Assembly: GCF_910596095.1 (NCBI RefSeq)
Contig: NC_056552.1
Location: 15,573,111-15,637,110 of the forward strand
DNA from: Thunnus maccoyii
Lineage: Eukaryota > Chordata > Actinopteri > Scombriformes > Scombridae
Direction of reading: 5' to 3'
DNA length: 64,000 bases
The notes beneath the pieces are model-generated. The model saw only the letters and a program-made list of their open reading frames with translations. It was not told where the DNA came from and searched no databases. The position numbers and the translations under genes are program-made. The stretch's first letter is position 1. Each line of letters begins with the position of its first letter. This document shows positions 23,151 to 37,845 of the stretch, piece after piece.

Positions 23151-23226
23151 CAGTACTGGTCAAAAGTTTGGACACATCCTCCCATTCAAATGAATGAGAA
23201 AATGTCCAAACTTTTGACTGCTACTG
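23151..23226. mobile_element. 76-bp Tc1-type miniature element
   Basis: Terminal inverted repeats of about 24 bp, matching at 21 positions, start cagtactggtcaaaagtttg on the left. They flank only some 28 bp of internal DNA, and TA dinucleotides lie on both sides (23,149-23,150 and 23,227-23,228). The TIR resembles the 'cagt...ggtcaaaagtttgg' ends of Tc1-like elements in fish. No coding capacity. It lies just past the pagr1 3' end. Confidence 0.8.
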
Positions 23227-23252
23227 TATGGAAAGCAAAGATATCCATATAT

Positions 23253-23530
23253 ACACTGGCCAAGCTCTTTATTAGGAACATCTCTGCAATCTAATGCAAT
23301 ACAACAGTTCTGCTATAAATTCTTTTACAAAGCTTTTACATTTTCAGTTGATGTTGACAGACATCATCAGAAAGATGATAATTCCACTTATGAGGTCGTA
23401 GTGGCGGTAGTGTACAGGAGTGCATTGTATTGAAGATTGAAAATTAGGGGCAAAATATTAGGAAACAATAATAGGAGCTGTTGTATTGGATTGCATTAAA
23501 TTGCAAAGGTGTTCCTAGTTTCCAGAAAAT
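23253..23530. mobile_element. Palindromic MITE-like element, ~280 bp
   Basis: The left arm ttattaggaacatctctgca plus atctaatgcaatacaacag is mirrored on the right as ctgttgtattggattgcatt plus aaattgcaaaggtgttccta. The arms are about 45 bp and highly similar, and the centre is unrelated AT-rich DNA. This is a foldback-type non-autonomous DNA transposon of a kind common in teleosts. Superfamily unknown. Confidence 0.75.
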
Positions 23531-25971
23531 ATTTCTGAAACTTCATGTGTAAAATATCAAGAAAGTCAAATGTCATTTTTTTAACTAATGCAATAATTTA
23601 AATACCCTGATGAATAAATTTAAATTAGAACATTGGTGCAAACATTTATTTACAATACTTGCTGTAAGTAAGTGCTGCTCATTAATGTAGAACATTGCCA
23701 ACAATGGCCTAATACAGCATGAGATATGAAAAGATTAACTACCACACTACAAATGTATGGTAAACTTTCGGTAGTAGACAACTTTATATTGTCTCACTGT
23801 ATAGTGTCATATGTCACAACCGGAAGTGGGCAGGGATGATGTTTCTTGGCTCAGCTTTTTTTTTTTTTACATTTTCAACCATTTTTCGACAATAATATTC
23901 AAAACTTCCTCAATAAGACTTCCCATTAAAGGCCTTTTTATGTTGCAGCTGGTGTATTGCTGGGGCAGAAACCAGTGACATTAAACATTTACAATCATGA
24001 ACTCCACTAGTTGCCCACTTTTAACTGGGTTTATGATGCAAAAAACACATTTGATGAAACATAATTTCCAACACTGATGAAACTTAGACAAAAAAAAAAA
24101 AACACACTCAAGACAGGCTCAGGACAGAGAAGTATATTTTAGCTAAGTTTGAGTAACAATACAGCCTTCACATGAGGCTCAGAAGCATAGAGTATAATAT
24201 GTATGCATAAATATGCATTCAAAACCACAAACCAAATAAATAAATAAATAAATACTTACAAATAAATAACGAGCATTTTGTGGAATATACAGTACATCGG
24301 TTGAAATGTTTTTAGTATTGTCAAGAAGCAGTACCTTATGAGTTCACGGAGCAGGGGAATGGATATTCAGTGTTCAACATGCCCACAGTTGTCCAGATGT
24401 TTTTGGCACACGCTGCCCTGACTTCATGGTTTCTGAGCTTTTGTTTTATTTTATTTTTTTTTCTTGACCCATTTCCAAGGACAGTGTAGCTGCTTTAACA
24501 ACAAACATAAAATGATAAAAACAAGCCAGTTTGTTCACTGAAGGTTCATAGAACCAGCGGCTCAAATAAATGGCTCAATGATCAATTCATACAATGTAAA
24601 ATACTTAAAAACAACCAATAGACTCAAGTAATGGTTAAAAACGATTAATGAGTGACATGAAACTAAGTTGCCATGGACAAATGTGCTGCATGTCAATCAC
24701 AAGGGAATGCTTCCCTACAATACTGTCTTTTGTTTCCCTTCGAACATTGAAAGTCCCCTAACAATGCTAAAAAAATACTCAAGCCTCATGGATCCTTTAG
24801 TGAAGTATACCAGCCAATCAAATATGGATATTTTGAGATTTAAATCCGCATCAAACTAGAATAACAAAACACATGTAAATTCATTTTTAAAGTGACTGCA
24901 TCACTTCCTTGTATGCAAAATGCAAAAACAAAACAAAACAAAACACTGTGATACCAGTAAATGGAATGAAGTCATATCTACACTGAAATGAGGAGCACTG
25001 CTGTTAACGTTTGGGGTAGAGGAGGTTTGCATACACTAAGCTGGAAAACTGTGACATGTTTAGTGTTGATGCTGAAATGTCATTGTTCAAAACGTCTGTA
25101 GAAACATTGGATGCAGAAATGAGACATAAACTGAAAAGAAAAAAGAAAAAAAAAATCAACACTGACCTAATACTGACATGGAAATAAGGACAATTTTACA
25201 TCAGCTATGTACACCCGTCACATTTTTCTGTCCAAGGAAAGCCTCTTCCTTCTCCTCCGAGGATAAAAAAAAAAAAAAAAAAAAAAATGCAAAGAAACTG
25301 CAAAGAATGAGGAAAAGGGATAAGGCAGCAGAATACAGTCTAATGAGATTATCTCCCTTCTAAAAGATGAGTCAGTCTGCAGGTTGGTTACATTTTGTTA
25401 GAGTGACAGTGACTACATAGAGGATACAGATAATAAACACTAACAAGTCAAAATACTGCTTAGCCGGGATTTTTTTCTTTTTTGAAGGTCTTTGTCATTA
25501 CTAAACTGAATTAGGCCTTTCATCTACAGCAAATGTACTAACATACAATATAATACATTCCTATTATCCTGCTCTTCCTATATCACAAGGCAGAGAGGAC
25601 TTTATTTGATCTACATGAGGGAAATGGCCACCTATGCTTGCTATACATCCAGGCAAATTCCTCTCAGGTCAGTGCATGTTCCTATCTGTCACAGTGCCCG
25701 ATGACATCTTTAAATACTGAGTGCTCTAACACTCCTTTTTTGTTTCCTACATATTGAGAAGCTGAAGTGCTTGAGGGCCAGCAAGCAAATCTTTTTAGCT
25801 GTTAAGAGTTTTGACTGCTGGCCACAAAGACTTAAGCGCTATTTGAGGCCATCGTCTGTAGCTTTCTTCATATTGCTACTTGCTCCACTTTTCCCTCATA
25901 ACTTTCCTTTACTTTACATACTCATTGGTACATTCGCCTTCCTTCCCTCCCCACCCTCCCCACCACTCTTC
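23531..25971. other. pagr1-tlcd3b tail-to-tail interval
   Basis: No coding exon seen. The two genes converge here. The right part (about 24,120-25,971) is probably tlcd3b 3' UTR, since it is AT-rich, continuous with the stop codon and free of obvious repeats. Candidate minus-strand AATAAA signals lie near 25,600 and 24,446. A 23-bp poly(A) run lies at about 25,266. The 3' end of the transcript is not fixed by sequence alone. Confidence 0.45.
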
Positions 25972-29409
<3,438 letters not shown>

Positions 29410-29899
29410 GGTCCCTGGCAATGTGTCTGAGAGGCAAAAAGTTCAGCGGGCAATCTGGTCCTTGAGATTTGTCGCTCTTTCTCCTCTCTGATAAAAAAAA
29501 AACCACACACACACACAAAAATCAAACAGTGAATACACAGTTCATATTGATCTCACCATGTATAGGTACTTGTCTGCACGTACTACAGATAACACAACAT
29601 CAAAGTCCAACATATGTGGCGATGTACTATTCTAACTCATTTAAAGGCTTCCTTGATTACAGTAAAGATAAAGTAGGATAGAGAGAGGGAGTATCAAACA
29701 GTCCACACACAATGTGGTAAAAAAAGGTTAAAGAGGACAGTGCATGGAATCAAAGGCAGGGAGACTACATAATTGCTGAGTACAGGGGCAGAATATCAGA
29801 TAGGAGGCCCCTTTGTGCAGCATGCTGTAAGCCTTGTAAGCCTTATTCACGTTCCCATTTATTCCTGGGGGCAACCATGTGGTAGCTCCATGCGGTTTT

Positions 29900-31100
29900 G
29901 CAGTTTGCTTACACTAGACTAGCTGACTCATTAAAAAGTTGAAGTCCATTAGCGAAAAATACGCATTGCGCTATTTTTAAAATCCTGATGATATCGATAT
30001 AAGAGAGGGCTAGTTGGCGCTCATAGCTCCTGGCGACAACGTTAGTCTGATGTTACCTGTCGGAGAAACCAGTTACTGGTAAAGCTTTGGCAGGCACCAA
30101 ATAAGCATAATTGAGAATGACTGCAGGTTAACATACAGACTATGGTGACTATAACTATTAACCATTAATGTTAACATTGGTTTAAGATTGTGCAAAATCC
30201 GGAATGTCAAATTCAGCTAACTTAGCTGCTCTCTATCTAATACACCAGCTAACGTAACTAGTTGAGTCAACAGTAACACTAAGGTTGCTCACAGGTAACG
30301 TACATGAACGGTCTTTGCTGTTTTTGGTTGTCAGCTTGTTAGCAGGGGAAAAAAACACGGCCAGCATTTAAGTGTGCAGGTTTAGCGAAGAGAGACAATA
30401 CTGCTAACATTAAATATAACCCCTCGCCTTATGACCAGCTGTCTGCGCCGTTAACAATGACGCTAGAGACGTTAGCTTCTCACTGAAAGTCAGTAACCGC
30501 CGGGATTAGCATTAGTTAGCAACCGTTTCGTCTTGGCCACATTTAAATATCGATAGCTAGCATGATGATAACACCCAATAAACGACAGCTCATCAATGAA
30601 CGTGCCATTGTCCGTCTTTTGCCAATCATTCGTGGCAACGTTACGATGACGTTCGCCTGTTTTGGTAGCTTGTTATTTGTTTGTAGCACAGTTAGCGGCT
30701 AAACCGACACCCGTGGCTAACCAGGCTAACTGATTGGAGTTTACACAATGTTTAGAACAAATGAAAAAAACATCTGAAAGCAACATTTACACAGAGGCTC
30801 TGCAGAGTCCAGTCAGCGGCCAGTTGAAGCTCGTGTCCTGCAGAAAGCGTAGAGAGATGTCCCGGGGGTCTCCGCCTCGATGATCCGCATGTTTATGTGG
30901 CCACTTCAATGTCTGGAGGGTAGCAGCAGCGAGCTAACGCTAGCTTGCAGCAACTTAGATCAAAATCTATGTGAGGGCAGCTCAATAAGAGCATTGGTGA
31001 CTAGCTTGCGATGTAGCCAGCTTAAAGCAGCTATCTAATTAAAAGGCGGTAAACCGACGACAAGACAATGACTGATCCAAGAGTGAAGGTAGCGTTAGCA
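29900..31100 (-). promoter_or_regulatory. tlcd3b: Probable tlcd3b promoter / 5' non-coding region
   Basis: The stretch is richer in CpG than the surrounding DNA, most strongly at about 30,430-31,100. It lies upstream of the tlcd3b start exon. There is no gene on the other strand before the retrovirus block. A spliced non-coding first exon is likely near 30.8 kb, but I cannot fix its donor. It could also drive a divergent transcript to the right; no conserved exon supports one. Confidence 0.4.
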
Positions 31101-31796
31101 CGACCCAGCCGCTATGTCATCGCATCTGTCTCGCTACAGCAGAGATGCTTCAGCCTCGCAGATGCAACGTTGACTCAACACTGTGCTCTGCTGCGCCAGC
31201 CACTTCCTACAGGTCCAGGCAGCAGCTCGTGTCATGACGAGAAATTTGCACCAGTCACCGCACTGCATTTTGTAAATTGGGTTTTTTGTTGTTCTCCATG
31301 CAGGGAAACGTTGAATGGATTCCTCACAAGGAGGCCATCTATTCCAGCTGCATTCATAGTTTGCAATATTCACTCTGTCCACTTAAGAATGCGTACATGT
31401 ACATGCAAGCAAAGGGACCTTGCATTTATGTGTTTAATTAGAAAATAACTGCTATTTTAAGAATTAAACAGCCACATAGTTGCCTAATCATTCATGTAGT
31501 CGTGCCTGTTAAGACTTACAGAAGTGGTTATCTTTGACAGGTTACTCATTTGACCTTTGAATAGAGCAGTATTTGCAGATAAACTGATAAATGATCAGCC
31601 CTTAGCTGCACATTTTCAGCTATGCTTGTGGGATCATGGTCCTGATATTTTGCTGTCTTGCAAACCTTGACATGATTGGAGGCTTGCAGATTACAGACCA
31701 ATCAATGCAACACTGTTCAGGCTTTACAGTGATTACCCAGTGTTGTCCTCAAAGCTGAGGACATGACAGAACTGCTTGCACTTGCTGTTTTCACAA

Positions 31797-31875
31797 TCAG
31801 AATCATCTTTATTGGTCAAGTATGTTTACGCATACAAGGAATTTGCCTCTGGTTTAGTGGCTCTCAATGTACACA
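31797..31875 (-). repeat. LINE/SINE-like 3' tail
   Basis: Reads atcagaatcatctttattgg then tcaagtatgtttacgcatac and aaggaatttgcctctggt. This is a phrase seen widely in teleost genomes as the reverse complement of a retroelement 3' tail. Only the tail is present. Confidence 0.6.
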
Positions 31876-31889
31876 CTAAAAAAATGGTG

Positions 31890-32326
31890 CTGAATAGCAC
31901 TAAAATTGCTCTTCGGCCATCGATATGGGGTTGGTATTAATTGAGACATGGATAAAATTAATAAGATTGGGTTTTAATCGAAAAATGGGTAAAATGAGTA
32001 AGGGGGGGGGGGGGGGTGTTACTCAAAAAATGGGTAAAATGAAAAGGGCGTCTGATTTTTGCGAAAACTTGATAAAATGAACATGGGGTGGGGGTTAATC
32101 GAAAAATGGGTAAAATTAGTCAGTTTGGGTCTTAGTTAAAAAATGGCTAAAATGAGTAAGGGGGGGGTGTTACTTGCAAAATGGGTAAAATGAAAAGGGC
32201 GTCCGATTTTCCGGAAAACTTCATAAAATGAATATGGGGTGGGTGTTAATCGATAAATGGGTAAAATTAATAAGATTGGGTGTTACTCGAAAAATGGCTG
32301 AAATGAAAAGGGTGTCTGATTTTCCC
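31890..32326. repeat. Higher-order minisatellite, left part
   Basis: Repeated subunits of roughly 40 bp are built on ttaatcgaaaaatgggtaaa, alternating with gggcgtctgatttt-containing subunits and G-runs. Together they make a larger unit of roughly 180 bp, present more than twice. A G15-like run lies at about 32,003-32,018. The same subunit resumes after the retrovirus at 37,774, so the array was split by that insertion. Confidence 0.85.
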
Positions 32327-32659
32327 TTGCATTTTTCATCAACTCATATTGTTTAACCTTGGAACATGTAACCATCTTTGCTCATTATTTTTGACATGGG
32401 ATCAGAGTAGGGAGTAGCCTCATCTTGGACATACTACAGTTCTTTTTTAATGAGTTGGTAGCTTTGATGACATCCAGCACTGCACCCCACTCAAATTCTA
32501 ATATGTTTACCACACTCCTCGCCTATAAAGAGTATGTACACTTTGTAACTGACATCAGTCTGCAGTTACACTCTGTTGTGACTGTATGCTGATCCCTTGT
32601 AAGGTTCTTCATTAAAGGACAAAAAGACAACTTGGTCATTGTCAGCTTTTTCTACCACA
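32327..32659 (+). repeat. Retrovirus left LTR
   Basis: Matches the right LTR at about 98% of bases over some 320 bp. It holds a TATAAA-like box (gcctataaagag) and an ATTAAA-type signal and ends in CA. It lies directly against the minisatellite on its left side; no target-site duplication could be recognised. Confidence 0.9.
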
Positions 32660-35600
32660 ATCTGTTGTCAGAAGTGGGATCGCTCGACTGAGGGTGTCTG
32701 TACCCGGAGTCAAAGGCAACTATAGATCCTGAAGCCAAATCCTCAGCCTCAACCTCCCCACAAAGACGGGTGAGATGGAGGGCCCAAGACCCGAGGCTGG
32801 ATCACTCAGTGCTGCGATCAACAATCCTAACTGGTGAGAATCTGAAAATTGACTTAGAAAAAAAAAAAAAAAAAAAAAAGGGTACTAAAAAGATTGAAAA
32901 TATTAATGGTGAAATAAGAAAGAGATTTTGATCCACTGATCGGGAAAGAGTCCCGACAGTTTTTTTTAACCAAGGTTTAGTAGAAACCTGGAGGTGCACT
33001 GATGAGTCCACCTTAAAGAGATTTCACTGTAATCATTATAGTGTGTGGAAGAATTATTACTAGGTAATAAGTTCTGATCACTTTGTTTAAAAAAAAAAAA
33101 ATGTGAGAATTTGACAGTAATAAGACACCACACTGAAATTGGTCACATTATTTTGGGTATACTAACATTGCTAGTTAACTGATATTCTTAACGGGTGTAC
33201 TTTGGAGATTAGTTGAAGACATAATTTAAATCTCTTACTAAATTTTTTTCTTTTAATCTGCCAAAATGGGTAGTGTTAACAGAAAAAATCAAACAAAGGT
33301 TAAATATGATAATGTGGACCTGTCCGGTCCAAAAATAAATTTTATGAGAGTAAACTATGGTGATTCATCTGTGAAACAAATAAAAATCTGGATTACTGAA
33401 TGAGGCTTCCCGAGTACAGCAAGATTCAGCATCAGACGGCTAAATCAACTGAGAGAAAGACTGCAGGAGAAGGAAAAAGAGACTGAGGATAAAAAAGGCA
33501 AGAGTAAGTTCATAGCAGATTGGAAAGCTTTTAGTTTATGGATGAAAAGAGCACAAAACAGGGACAGGAGAACACAGGCAAGGATTCTGAACTCGACTGG
33601 GTGCCGCCCAGGAGACGCATCAACCTGCCACAACAACAAGATGAACTAGCAGCCCAAGCTCGTCAGACGCCTGATCCACGGCCAAGAGCACCACCGCCAT
33701 ATAACTCTGACTTTCCCCCATCTCCAGTTCCCCTCATCTACCCTGATACATCTGGCTTATGACAACTTTTGATGAGGACACAGCAACAAAGAATCAACAG
33801 GACAAAGCTGCCTCTCCCTCTCATACCAGGTCTGGTCTGGTATTCAAAGGATCTCAAAATCCATTCATCATCCCCCCATCTCCAGTGAGACCTGGCAGAG
33901 GGAAACATGCACCGGATCCTGAATCTCCCCATGATGGAGGTAGCAGGTGCAGATGGACATGCAATGTTAATTCACAGACCATGGAGTATGGAGGATGTTA
34001 AACAGGCCATGACTCACCTTTCATCACTATCAGATGGAGGTGGCGCGAAATTTGCCGCTGAACTGATTGTGTTTTGCAGAGAGTTCCGCCCAGCAACCTC
34101 TGAACTGAGACGGCTCCTGATGGTAAAGATGGGAAATAATTGGGCCAAGATCTCAGCGGGATATCCAGAGAATGATGTGAGACTGGCTGACCCCGACTGG
34201 GCTCATAACGACAACGTAGTCTATAGAGTACACATCACAGATTTCTGTGAACGCATCGAAGCAGCATTCCCTGTGAGATTGGACATGAGCAAAATATCAT
34301 CATGTAAACAAGAAGATGATGAGAGCATTCACAACTACCTGACTGGTCTGACAGAAGTTCACAACACACACAGCGGCCTGACACCTCCAGCTGACCTAAA
34401 TAATAATGCTGTTACAGCATGGGAAGCACATTTGAGAAAAAGCTTCCTGAATGGACTGAAACCTGATATTTCCAATATGGTGAAACGTATATGCATCACC
34501 TGGGACTCAGGCAAATTAAGCCTCATTGAAGCACATGCTGTGCACGCTGTGAAAATCCTCAAAGAAAGCCAGAAGAGGAAAGGAGAAAAGAAAGAGAAAG
34601 AGATGCACATGGCTGCATTGACTATGTTCCAAGGACATGCCAGAGGGTGCGGACGTGGCCGTGGCAGAGGTGGACCTAGAGGGGGCCGTGGAGGACAACG
34701 CATGACTGATCCAGATGCTTGTTTTCACTGTGGCGAGAGAGGACACTGGGCCAAAGACTGCCCAAAGAAAAATCCAACTTACAAGCACAAGGCCGATTGG
34801 GGCGGCAGCTCAGGAGGGGGAGGAATCAGCACCTTTGACCACACCGACGCACGATGAGAGACAACCTACACATCAGGAGGGTGATTGCACCACACACACA
34901 CACACATACACACACGTATGCACACACTGATTGATGATGCTATAGCTCAGTTAGAGAAGAAGCAGGAAACAGCAAACACACAGCCTGTAGGCACATATGC
35001 TAAATACTCAACTGATGCTTATGCAGGCATGCCGACACACACACTCCTTGTACATGGTAAGCATGTAACATTTCTTGTTGATTCTGAAGCAACACACTCT
35101 GTTATTAGAGCTGACACTTTTTCAACACTTCCAGAGATGAGCGGAAGATGCGTGAAGTCTGTAGGGGCATCAGGTGACACAATTCTGGAAAAATACACAA
35201 CTCCATTATCATGCACTGATGATGTTACTTGCTCTTCAAACGACTATGACTCTTCGATTACCTGATCCAAGCCGACCTTTCACCCAGACTGTTGACAAAA
35301 AGGGAGGATGCATGATTTCAGTGCTGCTCCAAGACCATGGAGACAGACAGAGACCTGTAGCTTACTTCTCAACTAAACTTGACCCTGTAGCTGCAGGACT
35401 TCCTACATGTCTGAGAGCTGTTGCGGCTGCAGAAAAAGCTGTAATGGCTTCCAGAGACATAGTGGGGTATTCTGACCTAACTTTGCTCGTTCCACATGCT
35501 GTTTCACTGATTTTGCTCGAACAGAAAACATCTCATCTTTTTGCAGCAAGATGGCTCCATTACAACACTGTGTTGTTTGAAATGCCTAACATCACTGTGA

Positions 35601-37379
35601 AAAGATGTAATGTTCTTAATCTTGTGACTCTTCTCCCCACAGAAGGTGATAGAGAAAAACACAACTGTATTGCCACAATAACTGAAATTTGTTCCCCCAG
35701 ACCAGATTTGTAAGAAACACCTTTGCAAAATCCAGATGTTGAACTGTTCGTGGATGGATCAGCATCACGCAATCCTGACACAGGAAGAAATCAAGTTGGT
35801 TACTCTGTGGTAACTGCATATGACACACTCAACCATTTCCTGCTTCACTGTCTGCATAGGCAGCAGAGTTAATAGCTCTCATTGAAGCATGTAAACTGAC
35901 AAAGGACAAATGAGTGAATATCTATACAGACAGCAGATATGCTTTTGGCATTGTGCATGATTTTGGCACAATTTGGAAACACAGAAACTTTTTGACATCA
36001 TCTGGCAAACCTATTGCACACCACACTCTTGTGTCACAATTGCTGGATGCTACTGGATTCTACTCCCAAAACAGGTTTCTGTGTGTAAATGTGAAGCTCA
36101 CATTTCTAACACTGACCCAGTTTCACAGGGCAACGCCAGAGCAGACGCAGCTGCGAAGGCCACGGCACGGCAAGAATTTACAATGTGTGAATTTTTTCTG
36201 CAGGATGACTCTGACACAGCCTGAGACTCAGACTGAGAAGACTCAGTGGAGAAACAGTGACTGTGTTTTCAAAGATGGGGTGTGGTACGGCCCCAATGAC
36301 AAACCATGTTTGCCAAAGTATTTGTTTCCTTACTATGCAAAGTTGAGTCATGGGTTGGACCATGCCTCAAGAGGAGGGATGATGGATGCTATTTCACAAC
36401 ACTGGTTCACAAAAGGTTTTACTAAATATGCCCAAAAATGTTGTCAATCATGTGTTATCTGTGCCACAAACAACATTGGCAGAGGTATTCAAACACCACA
36501 AGCTGCACGCCCTCCACCAGTAAAACCATTTGATCACTTACAGATCGATTTCATTGAACTAACACTCAGTGAAGGAAAGAAATATTGTTTGGTAATTGTT
36601 GACATGTTTTCCAAGTGGATTGAAGTTTTTTCCTACAGCAAAACAAGTGAAAGAAGCAGTACCAACTCAAGCCACAGGACCTCTTCTGTCCTGCAGGCTG
36701 GTGACTGGATAGTGGTGAAAGACATGAGAAGAAAGCCTTGGCACTCTAAGCAGTGGACGGGCCCATTCCAGGTGCTGTTGACCACACAGACAACAGTAAA
36801 GGTCGCTGAAAGAGTCACCTGGATCCATGCCAGCCACTGCAAAAGAGTTCCACCTCCACCAGAGACGGATCACTGATCTCAGGTGACCAACACAAAGACA
36901 TCCACTCATAGACCAGGAAGAAAAGTAGAAGTAAGAGTATTGGCATACTGTCCAACAAGAGCAGGCCAGGCTCCAACTAAGTGACATGCTTAGTGAATCT
37001 CAGTGTCACCATTGTGGGATCAACGATGGAACCCGAATGACGGCCATGGCATCAATTCAGACATCCTGGATGGTGTGGTTTGTGAGGTTCAATGTGTTTG
37101 TATTTTGTGGCTGTTGTTTAATCCTATGTATCAGAAGTTTGATTGTCCGCACGGTTGAAAAATCTGTCTCTCATCAAATGACTCGGCTAACTACTCCTGA
37201 TTGGATTCCCCCATACCATAATGTTTTAAATCTTGACTGAGGTAACATTACAGATTTTTTTTATCACTCTATTATGTTTCCTTATTATGTTGCCATATGT
37301 AAGGATGATTGTTTATTACGGTTTAATCTTGTGTAATTTTTCCTTAATAAGTGATGAGGTATGATCAAAAGGAGGAAAA

Positions 37380-37773
37380 TGTAATGGAAAAACCACACTT
37401 TGTATCCTCTGCATCACACAAACAGTTATTGCATTTTTCATCAACTTATATTGTTTAACCTTGGAACATGTAACCATCTTTGCTCATTATTTTTGACACG
37501 GGATCAGAGTACGGAGTAGCCTCATCTTTGACATGCTACAGTTCTTTTTTAATGAGTTGGTAGCTTTGATGACATCCAGCACTGCACCCCACTCAAATTC
37601 TAATATGTTTACCACACTCCTCGCCTATAAAGAGTATGTACACTTTGTAACTGACATCAGTCTGCAGTTACACTCTGTTGTGACTGTATGCTGATCCCTT
37701 GCAAGGTTCTTCATTAAAGGACAAAAAGACAATTTGGTCATTGTCAGCTTTGTGTTTTCAGATTTCCACCACA
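37380..37773 (+). repeat. Retrovirus right LTR
   Basis: Begins TG directly after the polypurine tract and ends CA, as retroviral LTRs do. It carries the same TATA-like box and ATTAAA-type signal as the left LTR. The minisatellite unit resumes immediately after it. Confidence 0.9.
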
Positions 37774-37809
37774 GGTGTTAATCGAAAAATGGCTGAAATG
37801 AGTGTGTGT

Positions 37810-37840
<31 letters not shown>

Positions 37841-37845
37841 GGGCA
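37774..37845. repeat. Higher-order minisatellite, right part, with (GT)n and poly(G)
   Basis: One subunit (ggtgttaatcgaaaaatggc) continues the array interrupted by the retrovirus. It then runs into about 24 bp of GT dinucleotides and a G-run of about 20, which is likely G-quadruplex-prone and hard to sequence. Confidence 0.85.

Larger units (their letters stand above)
32327..37773 (+). mobile_element. Endogenous retrovirus (gamma/epsilon-like), broken fossil
   Basis: A roughly 5.4-kb LTR element on the plus strand, inserted in a minisatellite. Parts seen in order: left LTR; a primer-binding site just after it that fits tRNA-Leu (about 32,663-32,680); a gag region (about 33,540-34,855) with a PPPY late-domain motif and a CCHC zinc knuckle (CFHCGERGHWAKDC) near its end; a protease-like stretch; pieces of the reverse transcriptase connection and RNase H; integrase with a C-terminal WTGPFQ-type domain (to about 36,875); a possible env cytoplasmic-tail remnant (about 36,985-37,240); a polypurine tract (about 37,367-37,379); and the right LTR. 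It is broken in several places and does not carry a complete set of parts. The LTRs are about 98% identical, so the insertion is probably no more than a few million years old. The class is inferred from layout and motifs, not from a phylogeny. Confidence 0.88.

Noticed and set aside
31068-31448. 126-codon plus-strand frame next to the tlcd3b promoter
   Set aside because: No conserved motifs. A 5' exon of a divergent gene was considered, but nothing continues it before the retrovirus.
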